Below the pieces are notes generated by a model. It worked only from the letters and a program-made list of their open reading frames with translations. It was not told where the DNA came from and did no database searches. Made by a program: the position numbers and the translations under genes. Positions 26,298 to 36,899 of a stretch of DNA of 64,000 nt are shown piece by piece. Numbering within the stretch: position 1 is the first letter of the stretch; the number at the start of each line of letters is the position of its first letter. This stretch comes from Phytoseiulus persimilis (lineage: Eukaryota; Arthropoda; Arachnida; Mesostigmata; Phytoseiidae), in assembly GCA_037576195.1 (NCBI GenBank), contig CM075101.1:37882001-37946000 (forward strand), given 5' to 3'.

Positions 26298-27448
26298 ACC
26301 CAAACCGAATTGAGCCCGGGTCTCAGACGGCAGCCTCGAGGAGCCTGATGTCGTAACATTGGCCTTCTGTCAATGAGAATGCCCAGTGTCGTCGCGCTGG
26401 AGACACAGAGCGTGGTCACGCCAACGGATAAGTCACGTTTAGGACGGAAATCTGCCGGCTTCAACAGGCTCAAAAGCTTCTGCTGGATCGATCCCAGGTG
26501 CTGCTCTTGAGCGGGTTCTTGACACACTTCCTGTTTCGCGTCAAGGGCGTAGCTCGGAGATCGTTTGACGAGAAGGTCAAGTGAGCAGCGCAGTCCATGG
26601 AAATCTACATGTCCACATTGGCTATTTCTCGTGCGGGAGGTCAGAGCGTGCGCCTGTCTCTCTTTGTCCGTCCGCTCCGGATGGACCGGAGCCCACGGCT
26701 CACGAACCCTCTAAATACCTCAGATACTCGAACTTCGCGTCAGAGGTGAGAGGAGCCGCAGCGTTATCACAGAAGTGACGATTGATCGCTACACGCCGAC
26801 GTTGACCGAGCGTTGCAGAAACGCAAAAGTAGCCCGATCTGTGCCGCAACTAAGGCGAAGTCAAGGAGTGCTTTGGATGGTTCCGATTCTTCGTTCTTTA
26901 GGGGTTTCTCGATATTGTTCCACGCAGGCGGCGGGTTACGCAAGCTTTGTCGCAAATGGCGTTTTAGCCGCGCCGCCTTGACCTTGTGGCATCAGCCATT
27001 CCGATCACGTCACGATGATTTCTTGGCGTCACATTCTTACATCAAGCGCTCGAGCGAGGTTTGATGGATGCTATCGACGCCGCGTCGACGTTTATCCGGG
27101 TGTTTCTTCTGATGAATGGACCGCGAATCGAATCAGTGATCACTGAATTTGGCTTCGCAGTCGACTCCTCGCTCATGCTCGTTCGGAAAGCTCACATGAA
27201 AATGATGTCAGAGATCCGCCTCCGGGATCTGATAATTGAATTGCAGTTGCGGCCGGTCTTTTCATACCGTTTTCGTTCTTTTTGTGCTTCGCTGCAAACG
27301 CTGCCCCTGAGACTCCAGAGCTGATCAGATGTCTCGCGAAGCCGCGTGCTGAGAATCGTAAGTTGCTCTCGGAATACTGAAATCACTGCCGGAAGCAGTT
27401 CTTCGCCTCGCCTGCTAACCTTTTTTCATCCGTTTCCTCTCTTCTAGC

Positions 27449-27654
27449 CTCTCTGGAAGCAATTTCCAAGAGTCTATGCTCCACGAATGGAAGCGAACGG
27501 AATGGAACGGCAGCACGGCAACGTGTCTGCGGGGGATTTCGAGTTCGCCAACGTCAAGGATAACTTTTCATTTGGAGGACGGACGGATCTCGTAGAGATG
27601 CTGTCGCTACCATGTGATTTCCATATGTTTCATCTTCTCGTCGTCGCTTTCCTT
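27449..27654 (+). CDS. Well-bounded exon, unknown product
   Basis: The exon is bounded by a strong acceptor (TTTCCTCTCTTCTAG, preceded by CTAACCTTTTTTCATCCG) and a perfect donor (GTGAGT at 27655). A good donor 5' of it (AATC|GTAAGT, intron from 27353) gives a 96-base upstream intron. The frame with a methionine at 27487 is open from the acceptor to the donor and includes GDFEFANVKDNFSFGG and a hydrophobic end, FHMFHLLVVAFL. The frame upstream of the first intron closes quickly, so 27487 may be the real start with an untranslated exon before it. If the donor is not used, the frame runs on to a stop at 27819 (110 residues in all). No family recognised. Confidence 0.45.
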
Positions 27655-28036
27655 GTGAGTCGTGTTCCCTTGATAAGCCTGCCTCCGGATCGTCGCGAGG
27701 CCCGCGACTCCCAAGCCCGAGTGTGGGAGTGCGAATTTATCGCTCTCGTATCAAAAGTAGCGTGGTGCGGATGCGTTCCTTGCAACCTCACGTCGATCGC
27801 ATACCATTCGAATTGGTGATTGAAATCCGCTCCAAGATGCGGAGCGAAACAATTTCAGTTCGACTCTTGCTTCTGCTACGCCGACACGGCACCGCTCGAA
27901 TTACGCTCGGGTTCCATCTAGAAATAGGGGGCGTGTTAGATTGCGTGACCTGACACAGACTGAGTGAAGTCGCCGTTATCTGTCAGTGTATCGGTTCCAG
28001 CCGAGCTAATAGAGACCGATCACCCTAGGCTGGATT

Positions 28037-28048
28037 CCCCCCCCCCCC
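28037..28048. repeat. Poly-C tract (12 C)
   Basis: Twelve C in a row; a shorter homopolymer of the same kind as the poly-G run at 47.7 kb. Confidence 0.9.
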
Positions 28049-28392
28049 TGATATCGCGACCTTCGAACAACCCGCTCCACGTCCGAGTATTTGATCACAA
28101 ACCGAGTAATATTTTCCGGCCCTCTCCCGATAGAGGCGATCAGTTCTGGGGATTTTCTCTGGATTCACTGTTTCTAAGAGCTTCACGAAGCTCGGCGACC
28201 TTTTCGGTTCCCCGAGAAGAGCGTTGGCGGAGTGAGCGAGTTGTCCCCGGAACAAAATATTCAGTCGATCGGAAGAAACTTTTGTGTTTGGGCGCGGTGG
28301 CTGACCTCGAACCCGCCAAGTTGTGAAGCAAAGTTGAATCTGGGCGGAGTGAGGCGACGTTGTTGATTGCGTTTTGCCCGCCTGGCTCCATC

Positions 28393-29061
28393 TCAGAGCG
28401 ACGACAGAGTTTGGACTCCGTCGAGATTCAGCATCATCGAATTAATGCTCATATACCTACTCCTGTTCATGCGTACACTGCGCCTCGTCGACGATGTCCA
28501 ACGCACCCAAACCCTCAGTTGCAGCACTCTGACTCCCGAGCGCAGCATAAGCATAACAAGCCGTTGGAGGAGCGCATTCGAGTCCGGCAGAACCGTACCA
28601 GCCCGCTCAGGAGTACTTCTTCCGGCGAAGTCCGTGAATCGCCCCAGAGCAAGATCGTGGCCTTGCGGATAATGGACGAGCTCTTGGTATTCCTCTCGAG
28701 CGGTCCTCTGGAGCCGTTGGAGGTACCAAGAAGGACACTAGTAATCCTGATAGTCACCCGATATCCTTGTGAGCTTCTACAATGAGTGAGCTGTATCTTC
28801 CCGTCTGCTCCATGTGTTCCTGGGAACATGATACCGAACCAGTCCCTCTCCGAGGAAGATTCGGCCCAATCGGCTTTTCTTCGATACGGCACTGGTCAGG
28901 AGTGCATCTTCTCTGTACGAAAAATCATTCAGCAAACCGGGAACGGGGCAGCATACTTTCCCGGTGACCAGCCTGGAAACGACTGCTCGCCCTCCACGGT
29001 AATAAGCCGGGATTCCTGCTTCGTCCAACGTTACGGCGAACGGGCCGAGTTCGAATCCCAC
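28393..29061 (-). pseudogene. Fragments faintly like an ionotropic receptor ligand domain
   Basis: One minus-strand frame contains GFELGPFAVTLDEAGIPAYY (28.9-29.06 kb), which resembles the S1 pattern D-x-x-x-GPF-x-x-T of divergent ionotropic receptors, then stops. The same frame reopens at about 28740 and contains LPDSNALLQRLVMLMLRSGV, similar to the end of S2 (xPxxSPLLxRFNxxIxxLxESG). The expected three membrane helices between them are absent: only about 200 bases separate the parts, with stops. It is either a degraded, deleted receptor gene or a chance resemblance. Confidence 0.2.
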
Positions 29062-32000
29062 AGGAACGGATCACAATGGGAGTCCACGCTGATAACGACG
29101 CACATCCGCTCCATAACGAGTTCGACCTCCTCGACATCAACCTTTGTCCACTAAAATTCCACAGATTAGAGATCCATCCGGGAGAATATTGATTCTCGAA
29201 GGAATATCGACAAGGACGGTGCAGCGCTCAAAGGATCTTTTGATCCCTAGGCACTGGATTTCTCCGGGTTCGGCCACTGCGTCTCAAAGGCTATGCTCGG
29301 AATCTTTCTGATTCTCTCGCCTGTTCGCGTTCCAATTATCGATCCTCCATTCCCCGGATCGAGAAAGGAGGCTCTGTGTCCGGATTTCGACCCCATGATC
29401 TCCGATCGGTGTACAAGATGATCTTCGGACGCCAGTCCGAAACCGAGCTTCGATCGGAACTGCGAGTGGCTGAAGAGATTCGAGAACTTCACCCTTAACG
29501 GCCGTCCGTGACGTCGCGGGCGATTGGGGGCGTGTAACGTTCCAAGGACTGTCATCATCCGATCCAACAGTCCGAGCATCGTGCGGAAGAACGAAATGAG
29601 GGAACCCCTTACCTAATTATCGATGGCAGCAGAGGCGTGCCCAGGAGCAGGGAGAGGGAGGCCGAGGGCGCCTAACTGAGCTCAGCTTGAAAATCCTCGA
29701 CGTAGCCCCCGCAGAGCTCGCATCGAACGTGAAGCATCAATTCGGCTGGAGGCTCTCCCTGTAACGTGACCCATCATAGGACTGGGCGCAATGCCTCATC
29801 ACGTCTGCCCAAGGTGTGCGGGTGTTTGTTTGTATATGTGGGTCTATGGGCCTCGGTTTGTCATCTCCCACCCAGCAACCCCACGAAAGAATTAACAGCG
29901 GTGTGAAGTCAAAGTGAGCGTGCTTTCGCTCTTGGTGGTGTTCACTTCCAACTCGTCCAACTTGCTGCTTGAAAGTGATGGGGCGTGATCTCGACTAATT
30001 GCCACTTCCGTTCGCTCCCGGCAGACGCGATTTCGACACCTGTAGCACTGCCCACTTGCTAACGCTCAGCTACTGTGGGGCGCTCCCGATATTCAGCGAG
30101 CGAACCGCTCTACCCGCGTGGATATCATATCGGATCAATCCAAGCATCCCATCGAGACAATATTGATATTATCGGATTCCGGACTCAACTCACACAGTCT
30201 GCCGCGGGAGTGTCCAATGACGGATATCTGCGATCGCTGTTTGCCTTGCAGAAACCGAGGAAAAAATATTCTTGGTCGATCGCGAAGTCGATCAGATATG
30301 CAGTCCGGCGCTACAGCTCTGTGGGAACATAAGACAGTTCACGGTTTTTCGTACGGACTCCCGGTTGTGTTTGCCTCTTCTTAACTGCGACGACAATCTC
30401 CCCAGAGAACTCACAGACCTCTCTCCAAGCCTTGTCCTTCGAAATCGAGAACTTCGCTGACTGCTATTCTCACTCTTTTCCACGGCAGTGCTATGAGATG
30501 TGGGGAGAAACATGTCTTCAAAATCTAATTCAAAATCGAACCTAATTTTTCCAAATTCTATAACTTGATTTGTTATCTCAGAAATTTTCGAGGAATCTCC
30601 GGTGGTTCCGTTATGTTAGTTCAGGCGAATAAAGTCTCGCGACATGAGCTTCAGTCGTGAATCGGAAATCCGAGTCCCGAACGGCTGTTCCAAGAATTTC
30701 ATTGATCTCGACTCAGAATGGTTCGAGTCTCGCACGGCATCTCGAATCATCGCGGAATCGCGTCGCGATGCTTTCAAGCTGTGCGATCGGTCCGTTGAGG
30801 TTCTGGAAGAGTCACTCCGTGGTATAACTTGATCATTGCATAGGATCCAGTGACGATCTACGGTAGGCGTACAACATTCTGATATCAAGTGGCGTGGGTG
30901 TCAGAGGAGAGACCATGAAGCAGGACTTCTTCCAGCCATGTATATTGCACGAAGATCGCGACTCCAAAAGCGCGAGGATATCATGGAGCTGAACAGAGCT
31001 CAGCGCATCAGTATCACGGAGCCGATACCCGAGTTCTCAACGAACGCTACAGCAGTTAGGGTGGCAATAGATAACGTTCTCTCATCGACATTCAGGGGTG
31101 GATCCCTCAAAGTGGAGTGAGCAAATCACAGCCCAGGGAAAATTGTCTGGGAGACAATTGACGAGGCTTGTGTCCTGTCTCGTTTTCCACAGTTTTTATA
31201 GGATGGTGTCAGTTTCTTTGGTTTCATTTCGTTTGTGGGATCTGATGGGATTAACAACATCAGCTCTTAAACCCAATCCCGGCTCTTCAGCTGTCACACC
31301 AACGTTGACCTTGAAGACAATTTTGTTCCCGTCTCCTCCACGTCTGTAACTGTGTGGATGTAACAGCCTCGCGCGTGTACTTCAACTGGAGGAAACAACG
31401 AGTAAAATTCCTGACTAGCGTTGAAAGCAGCTTCAACTTGAAGCGGCATCTTTTCTTTATGCATTCGTCTATGACTCCGAGCTTTATCAAGTCACAGCAT
31501 CCTAAGCTTTGTCATTCTTTCGTTTTTTCCATCCTTGGTCTCAAAAAGGTTCCCTCAGGCGTTAGATAGCTATCGCGTTTCGAGAGTGTGCCTCTCACAT
31601 ATGAGAGAATAGAAACAAGGACGCTCCGGTATCCATGGGTTTCGAGCCCTAGCTCTCGAAAAGTTGCACGGTTACCACCGACAACATCCCGAACGCCAAC
31701 TCGGAGAGGATTCCCCACTTGCGCTCTGCTCCACGGCCGTTGGCCCGTCTCACCACTGAGTCCGACGTCGACGAAGGAACAGACAAACGTTGCCGTTCCT
31801 TGGATGTTTCATTTGGACCGAGACACGCGTGCATTCTTTCCGGAAGATTCGGTTCTCCCAAAGTGACGGAGTATCCGACGTAAGTACTAGTAGGGCTTGA
31901 GCGCAATCGCCGAGATGCAGCAGCCGCGACAATCGTTGTACGACTTTTTTATGATGCTTGGATTCGGCCGCGCTGTGTTAGTGTGAGTGAGAGCAACGAA

Positions 32001-32605
32001 GTCCCACACACGACTGCGCTTACGACGGTCGTTTCGAATCCTCGCAATTCGAAAGTAGGTTTCCGGGGTTCATGTTATCTGAACGATAGATTGGGGCCAT
32101 CATACTAGAATGACGCTGCAATCTTCTGGCAGATCTCACGCGAGAACGTAGACAGCATGTTCCTCACCTATCGCGGTGCGTGAAACGTCTCGAAGGAGAC
32201 ACAACATCCAAACGGGGGCTGCAAGCGCCGCGCTCGCGCGGTTCACGTGCTCCAAGTTCGGCTTCCCGTCTGGTTTGCAGTGAGTGCGCGGGGCTTCCCA
32301 GTTTCAATCGGACGACGCACTCTGGGCTGTGTCGCCTTGCGTCGCTGTTCCGGAGTTCTTCCCCGCTCCTCCATTGCAAACCTTCAACTCTCCCAAGTCA
32401 CGAATTCGAGGCGATGACCGCAGAGTCTCGAACCTGCGCAGTCGGTGCAGCCAGTGTTTGAGTTCGGACCGGAAGGAATTGGATAATCATCTCAACGGAG
32501 ATCAAGCCAGAACTCTCTGAGGCCGAAGAGCTCTAACCCGATCTCGATCTTCCGCAGGAGACCGGTGGATCATTAAGCTGTAGTTGAGCCCAAATAAGCT
32601 CCGAA
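29062..32605. other. No supported gene upstream of MPV17
   Basis: Several + strand frames (30118-30384, 30644-30832, 30938-31120) are open but lack domains. A good donor lies at 31881 (CCGAC|GTAAGT) with all three frames open before it. No TATA box was identified ahead of MPV17. Confidence 0.4.
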
Positions 32606-33415
32606 ATGAGTCGATTCTTCCTTCTCCAAGCCTACCACAAGGCGAACACTGCTTACCCAGTGGCTACTCAGATATGTACCACGGCAACCCTCATGGCGAC
32701 TGGAGACGTCATAGCTCAGATAGCCATCGAGAATAAGGAAGCGCTTGATTACAAACGGACCGCCAGGTATTCCCCCTACTAGGACTCATTTTCGGGCCAG
32801 GTCCGAGTGATCTCACTATTTTCCCGTTGAACTCTGCGCGGCTCTGGTTCATGCATCGAGGCTGATTGAAATCTTCTTCCACAGATTCTTCTGTATAGGT
32901 ATCATCTATGTGGGACCTGTCTTGAGGACATGGTTCCATCGCTTGGACCGTCTGATTCCGAAAGATGCGAAGTACCGAGCCCTTAAAATGGTAGCGGTTG
33001 ATCAGGGTATGTTCGCTCCAGTTTTCATTCCTGGGTTCCTGGCGGTCACGAGCGCCGTACACCTGCGGAAATTGGGTGAGTTCAAAACTTTCTTGAGGTC
33101 CCCGTTCAAACGGTGACGAATGGGTCCGCTCAAATCAGTGATCGTCTAAAATCATTCTGTAAGCATTTTGCGCCAACGTCAAGTCGATTTCCAGATCAGA
33201 TTGTGGAAACTGTCAGACGCGACACGGTGCCTCTGATACTCACCAATTGGATGGTGTGGCCGGCGACACAGTTCATCAACTTCAACTTTGTACCGTTGTC
33301 CTACCGAATTTTATTTGCAAGTGGGGTGGCTTTGTTTTGGAACATCTATCTGTCCTGGATGGCGAACCAAGGATTGGAGAAGACGAAGGCGGGGCACCAC
33401 CACCACGGGAGCTAA
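32606..33415 (+). CDS. Mpv17: MPV17/PMP22-family mitochondrial inner-membrane protein
   Basis: Spliced CDS with exons 32606-32766, 32885-33075 and 33195-33415. Both introns (118 and 119 bases) are GT-AG, and the phases join to give 190 residues, slightly longer than the usual 176 of the human protein. Family signatures are plain: an N-terminal YHKANTAYPVATQ stretch, GDVIAQ near residue 33, the GIIYVGP..RTWF segment (residues 59-71), VDQGMFAPVF (92-101), and the diagnostic WMVWPATQFINFNFVP (136-151) followed by FWNIYLSW (165-172). The family forms four membrane spans and acts as a small channel in the mitochondrial inner membrane that supports mtDNA and nucleotide maintenance; that role is known from the family, not visible here. 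The C-terminal tail ends in four consecutive histidines. Start chosen as the first ATG of the conserved frame. The downstream flank has no AATAAA before a foldback transposon begins. Confidence 0.97.
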
Positions 33416-33570
33416 TATTTGCGTCTATTCAGTGCCTCGACAGCGTCGTGATTCGATCCCATGCGAAGAATAACGAAAACTATTTACCATGAAGAAGACT
33501 CATTCGTGGGGGAATCCTCCCTTAGATAGCCACGTACAACTCGAGAGTTCCCTGGAGGCACCTCCCCCTA

Positions 33571-34592
33571 TTGGATGCGTGCTAAAGTTTTGAGCGCTAA
33601 GCTTTGAAAGATCATAACTCCGGTCCCAGAAGTCGCGGACATATCATGAAATTCTCAATATACGCGGAATTCAGTCAGAATGCTGATTCAACAAACGGCC
33701 TGCCAACACCGACGGTTCTACTGAAAAGGTAGAAAATCGGAAAATCGCGATTTTCCGACTTCGGCGAAACTAAGAATATGACCCTCTGTTTTCTCTTCGG
33801 AATCATAAAGCTCGTGAAAAAGCAAGCTGTTTCAACAAAAAATCGAGTGATTCGGCCGCTGCCAAGCGGAGATATCAGCTTCGTTAGTTTCAATTTTCAG
33901 CCTTCTTGATCTATGCCGAGTGAATGGGGAAAAAATGGGCCTTCTCCAAGAATGCTCTATCTCCCCCAAAAGACGAGCCAATTTGAGATACTGCAGAGCA
34001 CATGCTATAGCCGGGTTCAAGGTATCAAAAACAAGTCATATGATCCGATTTCAGGCTTGCAAAGAGTTTCCAGGGCAAATTGTGCCGGGGGCAGCGAACC
34101 AAAAATTGGATCAGATGACATCGTTTCGAAGCTTCAAGCCCAGCTATAAGATATGCTATGCGGCGTCCCAAATTGGCTCGTCTTTGGGTGAAGAGGAAGC
34201 ATTTTTTGAGAAGGGCCATATTTTTCCCATTCACACAGCATAGATCGAGAGGGCTATAAATCGAAACTTCTGAGGCCGATATATCCGCTTGGCAGCGGCC
34301 GAATCGCTCAATTTTTTCCCGAAACAGCTCAATTCTCGACGAACTTGAGGATTCTGGAGAGAAAACAGGGGGTCATAATCTTAGTTTCGTCGGAGTCGAA
34401 AAACCGCGATTTTCCGATTTTCGATCGTTTCGGTGAAACCGTCGGTGTTGGCAGGCCGCTTGTTGAATCGCATTGAACGCGGACTGAATTCCGCGCATTG
34501 ACTGAATTGAGCATTTTGTCGTCTCTGCGACTCCTGGGAGCGGAGTTATGAGCTGTCAAAGTTTAGCGCTCAGAACTTTTGCACGCACCCAA
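33571..34592. mobile_element. Foldback mariner-type MITE with about 490-base inverted arms
   Basis: The left end (TTGGATGCGTGCTAAAG...) and the reverse complement of the right end (TTGGGTGCGTGCAAAAG...) match, and the match continues inward for almost half the element each way at roughly 80 percent identity by eye. Only about 50 bases near 34057-34107 lack a partner. TA dinucleotides flank it (33569-33570 and 34593-34594), as expected for Tc1/mariner insertion. The end sequence, including TTCTGAGCGCTAAAC, has the character of mariner termini. No transposase frame is present, so it is non-autonomous. The short ORFs inside it occur in mirrored pairs, one per arm, and are not genes. It starts 155 bases after the MPV17 stop codon. 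Confidence 0.9.
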
Positions 34593-35245
34593 TATAATGT
34601 TCGAAGGCCAACGGGGAAATTCAAAACGTTCCTTAGCGGCACCGAGCCGTCGCTGATGACTTGAGATCCGTCGGCTGGTTCTCAGCGTGCCCGTAGAATG
34701 ACCGTAGCATATGTAAATTGCCAACAGGAACCTTGCAGATCCTGAACAGAGTGGAAATCACATGGTAGGGCATGTCTACTTGGAGGGCTGCAGGTATATT
34801 TCGGGCGCTTCACGGAGTATGGGGAGGAGTTTAATCGCCTCTAACTGATAGGAGAAAACCGTGGTCAGGAAACAGTACATAAGTATAACCCTCCAACGAC
34901 CAGACGCGGGAGCGACCGGCGTGAAGCCCGGAACAAATCGACGGGTGACTCGGCTCAGCCTTTCAACCCGAAGGCGTGAAGTGCGACGGAGGATCACAGA
35001 CCTCATGACCAGTTTGCATGCAACCGCGACTCAATCCATAGCGTAGTCTTCAGACAGGCGGGTCTTGAGCATCGGCGTCGAAGATGAAGACACTTCATGA
35101 CGGAGTCCCTCGAAACCGTATGGCACGAGAGGCTTGTAATTACCGGGTGATCAATTCAGCTGCGTGAACCAGTTAGCAAGGAGTCAATCTCCTCGCGCAC
35201 ATTGCAGCACCCGTTAGATATACAGCGCTCAACCGAGACAGTGCG

Positions 35246-35416
35246 ATGGCTTCCCTTGATGATGAATTTCGTACCTGGATACTTCCCGATTCCGCGAAAA
35301 ATCGAATGCTGCTTCGTCCAGTTACGGTGATGGGAACCACGGGAGCGATTCGTCTAGGCACGAAGGGAGTGGGAATCCTCTCAATACATATCCGAGATGA
35401 ACTAAATATATTGTGA
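35246..35416 (+). CDS. 56-residue ORF, unknown
   Basis: Starts at an ATG within AGTGCGATGGC and reads MASLDDEFRTWILPDSAKNR, then LLRPVTVMGTTGAIRLGTKG, then IHIRDELNIL before a TGA. The frame is also open for 23 codons upstream to a TAG, so it may instead be an exon whose acceptor lies near CATTGCAG or TTAGCAAG. Composition is balanced and not repeat-like. No domain recognised. Confidence 0.25.
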   Translation: MASLDDEFRTWILPDSAKNRMLLRPVTVMGTTGAIRLGTKGVGILSIHIRDELNIL

Positions 35417-35645
35417 TCGAAGACACCGGGCAAGTCAAAGAGTCCGCTCGTTTCGAGTGACAGGTGACAAATGCTCGCAGGGCACAATGCGGCGTCATTT
35501 CATGATCTAGTCGCGCGTTCAATCAGTGGGCATGCGAGCGAGCGAGCCTCTCGATAGTCATGTTGAGCGCGAGCTCGGTTTTTTCGGGCTCCTATCAAGC
35601 TTCAGTCCACTCTGCTCAATCATTGTTCAAAATGACAAATAGACC

Positions 35646-35867
35646 ATGTCGGCTTCATTCTCAAGAGCTGCCCGCAGGGCGATGCGAACTACACCCGAAC
35701 GAGGTCCCCTGATTTCTCGGAAGCACAACAGTCACAAGCCAGCCAGAGCTCAAGCGGTTGAGCGCGCTGAATCAGAAGCTGTTGCCGCGTCTGCTGCGAA
35801 CGTATCCCTTGATCCGGACTCGAGGGCGCATACATACTCGACAGATTCACCGAAATACCCGCGATAG
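35646..35867 (+). CDS. 73-residue basic/alanine-rich ORF
   Basis: ATG in good context (AGACCATGTC). N-terminus SASFSRAARRAMRTTPERG is rich in Arg, Ser and Ala without acid, like a mitochondrial presequence; the rest is Ala/Glu-rich. It stops 12 bases before the next ORF begins on the same strand. It may be a first coding exon, since the TAG falls in a segment with no obvious domain. Unknown function. Confidence 0.25.
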   Translation: MSASFSRAARRAMRTTPERGPLISRKHNSHKPARAQAVERAESEAVAASAANVSLDPDSRAHTYSTDSPKYPR

Positions 35868-35879
35868 AGTTTCCCAAGG

Positions 35880-36041
35880 ATGAGAGAAGGTGTGAGAACC
35901 GACCTCAACATCATTGAGAGCCAGAAACCGAAGAAGAATTTCCTCCTCGTGGGAGCATCATCTCTCACGGCGCTCATCGTTTTGGTTCACCCTCGATCGT
36001 TTAACCATCTTGTGGCGGACTGGCTGATCTCACTCTTGTAA
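35880..36041 (+). CDS. 53-residue single-span membrane ORF
   Basis: Starts 12 bases after the stop of the ORF at 35646-35867. A polar lysine-containing N-terminus (NIIESQKPKKN) leads into FLLVGASSLTALIVLV, a plausible single transmembrane helix, and then NHLVADWLISLL. Size and layout fit small mitochondrial or ER membrane proteins, but no specific family matches. It could be the second exon of the preceding ORF if a very short intron removes the stop. Confidence 0.25.
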   Translation: MREGVRTDLNIIESQKPKKNFLLVGASSLTALIVLVHPRSFNHLVADWLISLL

Positions 36042-36876
36042 CCGAACGTGTACTGAGCCGACGGGTCTCGGTCAGTAGAAATAGCCACCCCCCAGCAATC
36101 AGCGGCCTCACCAAAGGGTAATCGAGCCTTTTCAGCTCATTAACGAAATTGCTTTTGACCGGACGCCGCCATTTTAAATACGTCGGATGGCATTTTCAGG
36201 AAAACAACGTCCTTCTTCTGCTGAATCGAGCTACTAGCACGGGCCATACGGGTCGCCCGAAAGCTGCAGATCTGTACGCAGAAAGCTGCTAGACACTGAG
36301 GTCAGAGTGACAGGACGCAAGGCTCTCGGACGGGGTCCTACGGCGATGAGTGTCAGCGGCGAAACAAACCATGGAGACGGTGGTCTGCAGAGACGAAATC
36401 GCAACGGAGAGGCAGGAAACATGGACTCTGGTCGGAACCTCCAGTTAGCCTCGATCCCAACATTAACGTGCTCAAAAATGGAATCCTTCGTCTGACTGAC
36501 TGGGAAGCATTCGGAGTGGATCCGGTACGAGGGCGACCGTCGGATGCAGTAAAAAAGAAGATGCCTGAACGAGTCGGCGATCCACGAAGCTCTTTCATAA
36601 CCGTACCGAAATACATTAAAACGACTGCGAGAAACGCTCTTCACGAACGACGAGCACCTCAAGAGCGCTAACCTCATCTACTGTGTGAGAGTCAGCACCC
36701 AACACACGGTACATGGAGGCGGGGGCTTTCAAACGGGCCGTGACCCAGGGGTTGCAACCTCGAAAAGTCACAAAATTGAGTAACAACCTACTTTTGATCC
36801 GTCGGCCGATTTTCTTTTAGCCCCCTTCCGACGTCACTCAAGTTCACACTCGACACATCTACCGATCTTAAGCACT

Positions 36877-36899
36877 GGCAGCCAGCCAGTCAGGCGAGC
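36877..36899. promoter_or_regulatory. GCAGCCAGCCAGTCAGGCGAG cluster, possible core promoter
   Basis: Near-identical to the 22.26 kb cluster (AGCCAGCCAGTCAGGCG shared). It lies 0.9 kb upstream of the + strand candidate gene starting at 37808, so it could be its start site. Confidence 0.35.

Larger units (their letters stand above)
25362..26320. mobile_element. Inverted-repeat element with terminal tandem arrays
   Basis: The left side (from 25362) and the reverse complement of the right side (from 26320) align through three blocks: a flank with AATTGAGG / CAATTCGG and a shared CCGGAAT, then arrays of CCCGAAAACCCGAAATA-type units, then GAGGCTTCTATGCCGAGTGC against GAGACTTCTATGTCGAGCGC about 120 bases further in. 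This gives terminal inverted repeats of roughly 130-170 bases around about 650 bases of unpaired middle. No transposase is recognised. I could not fix the outer ends or a target-site duplication. It may sit in an intron of the minus-strand gene at 24.3-25.3 kb. Open minus-strand frames inside it (e.g. 26001-26303) could be chance or captured coding sequence. Confidence 0.6.

Noticed and set aside
29035-29075. GAGTTCGAATCCCAC resembling a tRNA B box
   Set aside because: The T stem does not pair and no A box or acceptor stem fits upstream.
30715-30740. GGTTCGAGTCTC resembling a tRNA B box
   Set aside because: No matching A box, anticodon arm or T-run terminator.
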